Part shown: positions 13,356 through 25,100 of the stretch, piece by piece
Position numbering within the stretch: the first letter of the stretch is position 1
Layout: every line of letters starts with the position of its first letter
Origin: Owenia fusiformis
Lineage: Eukaryota; Annelida; Polychaeta; Sabellida; Oweniidae
DNA length: 64,000 bases
Direction of reading: 5' to 3'
Assembly: GCA_903813345.2 (NCBI GenBank)
Contig: CAIIXF020000004.1
Location: forward strand, 15,199,196 to 15,263,195
Notes under the pieces: generated by a model
The model's input: the letters and a program-made list of their open reading frames with translations, nothing else
Told to the model about the DNA's origin: nothing
The model's database searches: none
Position numbers and translations under genes: made by a program

Positions 13356-14048
13356 CAGTGTGTCCCCAAAGTATGGGATCCCCCCTTAGGCAGACATATG
13401 CCAATGTCTCCATAGTATATGATATGTCATATATCATTTTAAAGCTTTATCCAAAGTTACATTGATTTGCCAAATATCATAGTGTAATCCCAAAATTGGA
13501 AAAAGTTAAATATGTTTATGTTATAGGTTTTAGAAAATGCACATGTTTGCGAAACAATAGCTCAGAGGACAACAGAATCGTCGATTAACTTCCTCACTTA
13601 AGTTACATAAACGGTTTTTTCGAAAAACAGTTAAGATCTGCACTTTTAACCCAAACCGTTTTTGTAACTTAAGTGAGGAAGTAAATCGACGATTCTGTTG
13701 TCTTCTGAACTATTTGTTCGCAAATATGTACAATTTCTTAAACATATGGTACTGATACACGTTTGTGTTAAAAAATGTCGTGGGAATTCTGCCTACAACG
13801 TGTAAAATAAGGAAACAAGAAAAAAGTACCTTCCGGATGTTCGGACATTTTGTTACCAAAACGACCCGTTTTGGTAACCAGCGTAATCGAGTGGATCACC
13901 AGTGCATTTGTGAGTTGAACCATGATACTTGGCAAATCAATGTAACTTTGGATAAGCTTTAAAATGATATATGACACATTCTATGGAGACATTAGTAAAC
14001 ATGTATGTCTTCCTAGGGGGGAGGGTCCCTTACTTTCGGGACACCCTG
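13356..14048. mobile_element. 693-bp fold-back element with mariner-type ends
   Basis: The left end (cagtgtgtccccaaagta) and right end (tactttcgggacaccctg) are inverted repeats, and the pairing continues inward through ccaatgtctccatagtat and attgatttgcca to a central pair of arms with cttcctcacttaagttac and gtaacttaagtgaggaag. Nearly the whole element folds on itself around about 13640. The right end is followed by TA. The frames inside it are a by-product of the arms. Confidence 0.75.
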
Positions 14049-14793
14049 TATTAACTTGACATTTTAGATCATTGACTGCATAACACAACAGAGTAATTGG
14101 TCAGTAATTGGCAGTTTTACTGCATAACTTTAATACACATTTGGTTTTTCATCATTCTGAGCACATTCCGTGTGATTTTAGGCCACAATGGTGAAATGTG
14201 AACCCTCTGGAATTTTTTAGGAAGGATGGGCGAATGGAAGCCTATTTGATCTCATAAGGAAGCCCCCTTGGCAAAAGTTGGCTTTGGGACTTGTATTTAT
14301 GACAACTTAATTTCATTAAAAAACAGAAAATGAATAAGCTGAATCGTACTCTATACACAAATAAGCCCAAAAGAGAAAGTACACAATTGTGTACTGAGGT
14401 GGGGTGTTGAATGACTCGAATTATGGTTCATCAGGCAAAGTTTGAAAATATGGTTTCATCATCTGACTTTTAATAGTAAAACCTCCAAGTTTATAATGCT
14501 AAAAAATCGAAGGACAAAAAATAGTCAAAAATGGAGAGACAGATTGACAATTATGAGAGAATCTTTGTACATTTTGGAAAAATGGACTTCACACAGAATG
14601 TACCTACTTAGGCCCACACTTTAAATACATACAAATTGTTTCACAGTTCATTTAATTTTTTGAAAATAATTTTCTTTTACAGTTTATGGTACATGCAGCA
14701 TGGTATTTGTACATATTTACAATATTTACATATTATGTTGATGGCTACATAGTATTGTACATACACAAATCCAGATGAATATACATGTACATA

Positions 14794-14928
14794 CAGGGTG
14801 TTTCATATAGACCACCCTTGTTGACCACCAATTCCAGGTAATATACTCCAAAATGTTATATGGCAAATAAAAAAAACTTATTCAATTGATTTGATGTGGA
14901 GGGGGATGGATCATTCTGAAATACCCTG
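14794..14928. mobile_element. 135-bp MITE with TA target duplication
   Basis: Ends cagggtgtttca and tgaaataccctg are inverted repeats, with TA on each side (14792-14793 and 14929-14930). End sequence and TA target point to the Tc1/mariner superfamily. Confidence 0.7.
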
Positions 14929-14930
14929 TA

Positions 14931-16109
14931 CATAGTCTTTTAAGTGGAGAATGTCAATGAAACAGTCAAAGCAAAATCTGACCTTTTTCCCATCACTGTT
15001 AAAGACTCTTGGAAGTTTTTACTTTGAGCCATAATTCATTGTGTAATTTATGAATTCATATGTAATAAATATTTTCATACACCCACTGAAAAGTTCAGCA
15101 GGTCAAGGTTGAAATTTACTCTGCCTAACTCACTGGTCAGTATCAAGCAAAGGTAATGGCCGTAATCTTCGCATTTGGCGGACGTTAAATCTGAAATCCA
15201 AAATCCCAGTTACATGTACCTTTCCTTAGCAGTGGAAGATATAGTTGAAATGTGGCACCCACACACAACATATGAACAAATGATCATACTCCAGAGTTTT
15301 CATGTCATATAAGCCTGAATTTGGTTCAAATATCAAAGCATTACATCAAGTATAAAGTGGTTTAAAATCGATGAAAACTAAAAATGCCCTGTATTAAACT
15401 TCTATTGCTACAGACAACGTTCACAACAATACAATCAACAATCAATCAATGGCTCTTGGCAGAGCTTAGCACAAGCCAAGCACTGTTACTGCCTTACCAG
15501 TTTTAAGAAATATGATTTTCCATTAAAACTGTGTAAATATTCTCAACTAGAAATATATATGGCTTAGGTTTATTCCTAAATATTTAAAACCTTATCTATT
15601 TTGGATCTTGGCTACACATATGAACATCATCCTGACTCCAAAGACATTCAAGAACATTCCATCTCTTTTAGAAATAAACCGCCAGAGAATTTGTATTAAG
15701 AGTTATTCCAATAGTATTTAGTATATAAACCAGTATTACTCTAACCATTTTCGATCTTAATCAGTACACTCGTACTTCTCTCTGGCTATGACTGATCATT
15801 TTGCTGTTTTTGGGATTCAACCAGTGAGTGTTCTGCAGAGCCTTGCAATTATGTCTACATTAGTGCCAGGGTGCAGTAGTTGTAGAGTCACTTTATTGAT
15901 GTAATGAGGGCACTGGATAATCATGTCGATGCCAGTGTCCATATTCATAATCGTGACTTCCTAATGATTAAGTACCATCCTAAAGCAGTGAAACACTCTG
16001 AATGGCTTGATGACAACAGACTGCGAGAGTTGAGTTTCATCTGCTATAGTAAGAATGAGATCATTCTTTCAACTCCATCAGTTTTACAATAAACTCTGGT
16101 AGTAATGCA
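14931..16109. other. No gene seen between the MITE and the ZNHIT1 stop
   Basis: About 1.2 kb without phase-compatible exons. A 62-codon open frame on the plus strand (15904-16092) has no splice or composition support. The part nearest 16109 is the 3' UTR of ZNHIT1. Confidence 0.5.
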
Positions 16110-19100
16110 TTATGCAGTCCATTTCATACACCTGAAATCATATGATAATGTTGTGGTAATTCATAGCAAATGAAATATGTCACTTGAAATGATATATTGA
16201 ACACCACTGTAAATGGGGCCCATTTCAGTCCCTGATTGAATTGTATGTATGTTGAACCTCTGTAAAGTGAACACCCATCCTCCTAAGCAGGTATCCAGAA
16301 TCCGTACCTCCTTCTTCCCCCTGCTATAACCAATTTGGAAGGGCCCGATTAAACTGAATCACGTGATCTAATTATGCGCAATGACTTATACATGATTCCT
16401 GTCGCAGTGTTGCGACAGCCAATTAGATTGCGAGTTCTTAATCGGGGAAATCCTAACTGCTTATCGCAGGGGGTAAAAAGAAAGAATATATTCTGGATTT
16501 TGAAGCCCTGTGATCGGAGGATGGTGAACACCTATTCTGAATACTTTCTTACAGAATCATGTGTGTTCCACTTACATAGGTTTTACTGCTCTTCATTCAG
16601 ACACAACTTAAAGGAATGATGCATTTACATGACAAAACATAGGCTCATAAATACAAACTGATTATGGACTTTCTTTTTTCTGCAAATTTTCTGTGTTTTT
16701 TTACTTGAATCATTGAATAACTAGAACTATTCAACTACAGTAGAACATGTGTAAGTGGAACACAACACCTTTGGTTCCTCTAAAAACTGTTCCACTTTGG
16801 AAGTGTTCCACTATCAGAGGTTCACTTAACAAAAAGTCAATATGTTGAGTACTTGGAAAAGTGTTCCACTTATAGTGGTATATCATTTATAAAGGGTGTT
16901 CCACTTTACAGGTTTTACTGTATTTGTAATGTATCTCAAACATCAAAGTGTTAATAATGATGTAATATAATCGTGCTGTATATTACCTTGTATCTTGATG
17001 AGTACCCAGACAGCGTATACAACAATACCTTGAGCCGCACTGTACACAGGTATAGTTGGAAGGGAACCCGCACACTGCGCAGAAATGACGTTCAGGGAAC
17101 TTGGAAGGAGGGACACATGATGTCATATAATTCTGTGGCTCCTTTTGTGCCATTTGCTGGAAAAATCAAAACAACGTCAACATACCGTGAAGTATACCAT
17201 GAACTCCGTGGATCTTGAATGAAATTACATTTAGTACTGTTATAATAAAATCATTATAACATCAATAAGGTAGCCTTAAAACTGTCTAAATGGAACAACT
17301 TTGGTTGCCCTAAAAAGTGTTCCACTTGGGAGGTGTTCCACTTGTAGAGGTTCATTTAACATATAAATCAGTTGATTTTGTGACTCTGAAGTGTTCTACT
17401 AACAGAAGTGATCCACTTCTAAAGGTATTCCACTTAAAAGGTTTCATGGTATTACTGCAGTAAAGTGATTAACCAATCAGGTCTGTATCTGAGTTTTGTG
17501 TAACAAACATTTGAAGGTTTCTGATTGTAAAGAATAAATCAAATGATTAATTTTATTTGAAAGAGTGATGATACAAGATAACTAAGATCTAATCAAACAA
17601 TTTTTACATCACCGGCTTATTAGATAATTATTACACAATGTTAGAAGATAACCACACAGATGTAACAAAATAACCATACAGATGTGATAATATAGTACAG
17701 ATGTTAAAATACTACAGCTGATATGAGAGAACAATACAGATATTTAACATTTACTTACCTCTTCTTCTAGTAATCCTGCAAATGTCTTCCTGAACCGTTG
17801 CTTAAAATGTTCACTTTTGGATTTTCTTTTTTGTTTCTTTGAGGCTAAAAAAGAGAATTTTACTCATTCTGGTACATGTTATATGGTAATTAGGGACTCA
17901 TTCTGTTACACGGGATATGGTAATTAGGGACTCATTCTGTTACACGGGATATGGTAATTAGAGACTCATTCTGTTACACGGGATATGGTAATTAGGGACT
18001 CATTCTGTTACACAGGATATGGTAATTAGGGACTCATTCTGTTACACAGGATATGGTAATTAGGGACTCATTCTGTTACACAGGTTATGGTAATTAGGGA
18101 CTCATTTTGTTACACAGGATATGGTAATTAGAGACTCATTCTGTTACACGGGATATGGTAATTAGGGACTTATTCTGTTACACAGGATATGGTAATTAGG
18201 GACTCATTCTGTTACACGGGATATGGTAATTAGGGACTCATTTTGTTACACAGGATATGGTAATTAGGGACTCATTCTGTTACACGGGATATGGTAATTA
18301 GGGACTCATTCTGTTACACGGGATATGGTAATTAGGGACTCATTCTGTTACACGGGATATGGTAATTAGGGACTCATTCTGTACACGGGATATGGTAATT
18401 AGGGACTCATTCTGTTACATGGGATATGGTAATTAGGGACTCATTATGGTACATGGGATATGGTAATTAGGGACTCGTTCTGGTACATGGGATATGGTAA
18501 TTAGGGACTCATTCTGTTACACGGGATATGGTAATTAGGAATGACTTTAGCCAGAAAGCAGGGATTGTGCCAATGGTTGTTTTTAAAGGACGATTCTCGG
18601 TTTGGAGAACAGTCTCCCGGGCTAATATTTTTTTTCATGAAAAATATAGAAATATTACCCAAATTAAACTATGAATATTCAAAAGAGGACATTTAAATCT
18701 ACAAGATGTAAAGATAACAAATTGGTCTGAAGCAGGGATAATGCTCAAAAAGACCGATTCAATATAAATACAAGTCTCGATTTGGGGAAAGAAGTTCATC
18801 AGTGTACTGCGCTAATATTTTTTTGCGAAAAATCTAGAAATATTACCCAAATTAAATTATGACTATTCAAAAGAAGACATTCAATCTTTATTATGTAAAA
18901 AAATCAAATTTGTCCGAAGCAGGGATAATGCTCATTTAGATTGATGAACTTCGTTCTCCAAACCGAGAATCGTCCTTTAAATGATTATCATACATACTTT
19001 TGAGTTTTCATATCAAATTTAAAATTGATGACACCTTGGGAGTGTTTGAAAGTTTCCAATTTTTTCACGTGTTATCAAGATTAATCGATACATCGCAATG

Positions 19101-22100
19101 AATCAAAAGTGATTCTGGTGATGCATTGATGTCTGACACAAAACATTGTTGTTTTTACAAAAGAAAAATCTGCCAAAATCACCTTTTACTTTAAAAAACG
19201 TTTTAGCTTATTGAAATGAAGCAATAACCTCCATTTTTTACATTTGTTTACGCATGTGACCAACCAGAAGTATCATACTATTATTTATTTGTTGCATTCA
19301 GAATTTCATTTATTTTAAAATGGCGGTAGATTTGGTAAGACTTTTCTCGATGTACATCGTGATGTGTATCAATGTTTACTACAGTATTGAAAATTGCTGA
19401 TGCATCGATGAACGATAATGGCACATTGCGACAACTCTATTTTTATAGATTATTAAATTAACCAAGTGTCTAACTTGCAATATCTCAAATGGAAGCTATT
19501 TGAATTGAAATTTAACTTTGTTCTCTTTACACAAATTTTTAAAGTCACAATGTTAGCGATGTCAATCTTTTGTAAAGCTATCATATATCTGATAATTTGA
19601 ACGTATATTGGAAAGTTTAAAATAAATGATCATAATATACATAGATCACAAATTATAGATATTTCTTCAGTAACAAATCTATTCTCATAATATCATTACA
19701 CTACCCAAAAAAAAACTTGCATTGAGCAAAAATATTTATTCAGGGTTTTCAAATATAATTTTTCGATTATATGTATTGAATAAAACATGATAAATAAAAA
19801 TATATATACATGTACATAGTTTTCAAATTACATACTTGTGGTTTCAGTTCCCATTGATTCCTCAAACTTTGGTGCTTTCTTGCTCATCTTCAGGTCAGCA
19901 TGCGGGTCATCTTGGAAATTATCATTTTCTAAAGCATCCAGTTGCTTTCGTTGCCGTCGTTTTCTGGATGCCACATCCAATACACGGCGCAGATTGGCAT
20001 CCTTTATTCGACCTTAATAATCAAAAATAAGGATTATTGAACATTCTAGTCAAATAAATATTTAAATTAAAAATTATCAGCAGTGATTCTAAAATCAACA
20101 TGCATGATCAAGTTGGTATAGGGTGCATAGAGGAAATTGCCAGCTGATTAGGGAAATCGATGACATACTTAACTCATATAGTTATATATAATTCTTCTTT
20201 GTAGAGCTATAGTTATTTTATGATTTTTATAAAATCGTCAAAATTGAATTTGTATGTAATCTAGAAAAAGTGTCACAACACCTAGAACTCCTATTTAATA
20301 ATTCTTATAAATATTTATAAGAATAGTAATCATATTTAAGTTGAAGCGTTGTTTGTCTGGATCAAGATATTTCAAAATTTCTTTTCGGGAAGAACCTCAA
20401 AATCAACAGATCCACCATTTATAACTTACAGCTCACTCAGCAGAAAAATGCAGGCCATTTTGAAATGAAATTCCACTAAATTAAAATATATATTACAATC
20501 GATTAGAACCGGGATATAAGCTGATATTCTGCAAATGTGTACATAAAGGTATGTTTCATATAATTGTGCCATAACAACTGTGCGCATCTTCAAAGTTATC
20601 TCTCCCAATCTCTTCACTGGTAGAGGAATTCAAGGTATCAAAAGTCAGAGCCATTACAACCCTCAGAACATCAAAGGATTCCAAGGTCCTCTCAACAGGA
20701 GAATCCATAGCAACTGGGAGGAAATGGAAACCGCAACAAGCCATATCAGACGCTGAAGAACGAGAGCGACATGAGCAGATAGTTGGAGTTGTTTGCCAAG
20801 GTCGATTAGGCTTAGGCAATTACGGCTCCAAGCTGTTGGACAAGACTCCAAAAGCAAAGAAAGACCGGCTGGTAAAGCAAACACGCAGAGCAGAGGAAGA
20901 AGAACGCCTTGTAAAAGCTGTGGGGCTTTCCAAGCAGGGAAACTGGACCCAGTGGGAGACAATCATGGATATGTCACCGACATGGAAGGACCTTTGGGCA
21001 GTTGACCAAGGAAGCCTCAGGTTCATTTGCGTGCCTTCACTGACCTCTTACCAACTCCAATGAACCTCAACACTTGGGGTCTAGAAAATGACAACTCATG
21101 CCCTCTATGCAAAAGACCAAGATGTACCCTAACCCACATCCTGAGCAGCTGTACGACAGCACTAAGTGAAGGCCGGTACAGATGGCGGCATGACAAAGTC
21201 CTAAAGAAAATTGCTGAATGGGTTGACAGATCGAGGACAACCAACAACAAGCAGTCAGTCCCCCAAACGCCGATGTTTATAGCATTTCAACAGGAGGGAA
21301 AACAACCAACTCCAAGGACAAAGAAAACAGACCCATCAATTCCACTTTCAGCACTGTCTAAGGCCTCTGATTGGGAATTGCATGTTGACCTGGACAAGAA
21401 ATTAGTCTTTCCTCAGAACATAGTAGCAACAACACTACGTCCTGACATGCTACTAGTATCAAAAAGTTCTAAGACCATACTAGTGATAGAGCTTACAGTA
21501 CCATGGGAGGAAAGAATAGACATATCCCATCAACTCAAATATAGCAAATACCAAGATCTAATCCATGAAGCCCAGAGCAAAGGATGGCAAGCAAGACTCT
21601 ACCCCGTGGAAGTAGGATGCAGGGGCTTCCCAGCTTTGTCCCTACGCTCATTACTCAAAGACGTTGGAGTGCAGCCTATCCAACTCAGGCGAGCAATGAG
21701 AGAAATAGGTGCCGTTTCAGAATCGTGCTCTCGGTGGCTCTGGATACGAAGGCGTGACAAGTGGTCCCACCAGTAAAACTGTCACTAATGACCAAAGAAG
21801 AAGCTTTCCATCATTCTTCAAGATATGATCATCACACGAAATGTCCCATGGCTACAGTCTCTGGAATGGGAGTGTTGGTTAACCGCAAAATATCTTAAAC
21901 CAGCCGAAGGTCAGTCACAAGCCTGACGACAGAGACAGTCAAGCCAACATCACCCAAAGCTCCGTCCCACCTCATCGACCCATGAACAGTCCTATAACAG
22001 TAGCAAAGCACTTGATGTTTATAAACAATGCCATAACAACTGTGCGTGTGTCACCATAATTTACAAATATTGAATATCAGGGTGGCTGTAAACAATTACT

Positions 22101-25100
22101 CAAACCCAGAATATAGAGAAGGCTTTTGACCTACATGTAAGTAAAGTCGGAGACATTATTAAACCTCAACCATTAAAAGTTGTCACAATGAGCTAAATTC
22201 TAAGTTTCGTGTCTCAAACTCCCCCAAGCAGTAGAAAAATAATTCCCGTTCACTTTAAGTAGCACAATAAATGAATCCAAAGCTTCATACCTGCAAATGA
22301 TGGATAAATTTCAACCAAATCGAACGAATGTTTTCATGAATCGCCATGTTTGTGATCCAAGGAGGATTGACTCCCAGGATGCAACATCAGTTAACCTTAT
22401 TTACTCGTGACAGGTTTGAAAATGGCAGAATGGCATTTTGAAAGCTGGCACGTTTCCTGATGCATTCTGGGAGCCAATCCTCCTTGCCGCGTAATCAGAC
22501 TCCAAAATCACCTCAACATTTGAAGAGTCGGTAATTACATGTGAATATCCACTTCAAATTTTTAAGTTCCTATTTGTCATTTTATCGCATCCTTTAGATT
22601 GTGGTTGTCGCCCGTATCATCGGTAAGCCTGTCTTTCTACAATGTCGGAGAATGAACTACGCATTGCACTATTAAATGACCTACCTCGATACATTCCAGA
22701 GTATTTTAGAATTCTTTTTATGTTGTTAGATCGCCAATTGTAAGGGTTTATGGGCAGAACGAAGATATTTTCGTTTTTGATAGCAATATTTGCGTGTAAT
22801 ATTTAACTAATTATTTCAACTGTCAAATTCCTCCATTCAGTTCCCAGGAGTGGCGTAGCGTTGTTTACGCAAAGTACGCAAATGCGTCCACTGGAACAAT
22901 CCAATGTTTATCTGAATATTTGGAAATTCTAAATTTCTCAAGTAATAAGCAAAGCCATTGTTCAACCTTATCATTTCGTATCTTTGAACAGGGTTCAACC
23001 ATAGAAATTAGGTGTTTATTTTAGTCCTGAGATGTCATTAATGATTCTTTCAAATTACACTCTCATAATGTCGTGAATACTCTTATGTAATCCATATGAC
23101 CTCCCCGTATTAAGTACACAATGGCTGCTCATGTGCCAAATCCAGCTCCAGTTTTGGCGTAAGTATCTTTTGAATTTAATGATTAGGGATAGTTAATCAA
23201 TTACGCTAATATCTATATACTATAATAATATTCAAGCAAGATTTGGCTGTACCTTTCATCCATAAATCTTATCGGAAGACAATGAATAAGAGTAATTAAC
23301 AGTGCTGTCTGCTGCAGACATCTTTTTGTTCAGTGTAAATTATTCAGGTAAGATTTTTACAACGATAATAGATTTTTTAAATGTTCAAAATTATTTTTGT
23401 GTAGCTGAAATGGACCAGATTATGATGATCTACGTGGAGACGAGGCACTGCGTGATTGTTTGACTGATCCAGGGAGAAAGCGTCGTCTTGTTGAGGGGCA
23501 ATGGCCAAGATTAAGAGATTTTGACTTTCCAAGATTTTTTTAGATTTCTCCATTCATTCTTAACGATACATTAAATATTTTTGCTTGAATTTCTACAAGA
23601 CTTATAATGAGTACTTATGAGTAAATTTCAAGTGGAAATGAATGCGTATCGGGTAAACCCTCCCCCCATCCCAATTTTGGAATTTTGCGTCCCCTAGTAA
23701 AATTGCCACGCTACGCCACTGCCGGCATGCACCAGTCATAAGGGAAATCCCTGGGGAATTCCCCTTCCGACATTTTGAAAATTGCTGACATATTTCCGAT
23801 GTAAAAACTAAAATCTCTTCGTTCTGCCAATAAACCCATACAATTGGCGATCTAACAACATAAAAAGAATTCTAAAATACTCTGGAATGTATTGAGGTAG
23901 GTCATTTAATAGTGCAATGCATAGTTCATTCTCCAACATTGTAGAAAGACAGGCTTACCATAGTTCAACGTCGTTAAACTCAATAACGGCGTTATTTTTT
24001 GTTATTAAGAATTTTCTTGGGGCCATTATTGAGTTTAACCTCTTTACTATTCTTTCCATTGATGCAAGTTTTGGATCCACCGAAACCATTTTTCCGCGAT
24101 AACATGCAACTGATACTTGACAACAATATAAAAACACATAACATCAAGCGATTCAACACAATATTATTGTATTAAATGGTCATTTATACAAGTAAAATGA
24201 GGTTAAACTTACCAATCTCTAAAATGACATTTCCGCATGTCCGGCATTGTGTCTGTTCGTCCCGGGTTAAAATTTAAACTATTGAAACGAAATTGTTGTC
24301 AAATAGATTGATAATTATCACGCGATTACTCGGGATAAAATAACCATTTTTGAGGATAGCAGGTATCTTTGATTGATTTATATAGCGCTTGTATACACAC
24401 AAAATCGTTATTAATTGCAAACCTACTGTTCGTTGATGCAGTGTCCAATGACGGTTAATTCCTGATACGATTTGCAATTTCGATGTTACCGGAGCTGACC
24501 GATATTTTCGTAAAATTCCAAACCTGTCTCCAATATTTTCGTAATTATGCATCAATATGGTCTAAGGGGGGTACGGGATGGTGTGTATGTATTTATAAGG
24601 TATGTATGCATGCTTGAATCACATTCTTTATGTAATATTACCATGTTTTCGGAGTTTAATTAGTTCCGCATGTCGAAACCTGCTGAACGATTAAATGATC
24701 GCATCAAGGGCAAAATCATCATGGAAGTTAGACCTAGCCGGGGCCATAAGACATGTCAGATAAGAAACGAGGCCCAGGCTAGGTCTAATGTTGTTGGACT
24801 AGGCTTACCAATGATACGGGCGTACGACCACAATCTAAAGTGGTCGGTAGGATACGATAATTTGTCATTATGGACAAATTCAACTATATTTGGACTTACT
24901 AGGACAGAGAAAATAGAGCACTGAGGTAAGAATTTTTTACATGTGTGACAGCATGTATTTTTCATAGCTATACTGTAGTAAATCTTCATGTTCCCCACTG
25001 TAAGAGAGAATCATTCAATTATTTTCAACTTCATGTACAGCGGTGCTTCAAGACATATGATCCCTGAGTTTTGAAAATAAGTTCAAATTTATATCCAGAC

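Noticed and set aside
13765-13977. Overlapping 65- and 69-codon frames on opposite strands
   Set aside because: They lie in the right arm of the fold-back element, with no transposase motif.
17861-18538. CRISPR-like array of 34-bp repeats
   Set aside because: The repeats are directly adjacent without spacers, in a eukaryotic intron; it is an ordinary minisatellite.
24726-24792. Hairpin gttagacctagcc / ggctaggtctaa
   Set aside because: A short inverted repeat of about 16 bp without flanking duplication or a second copy; too little to call an element.
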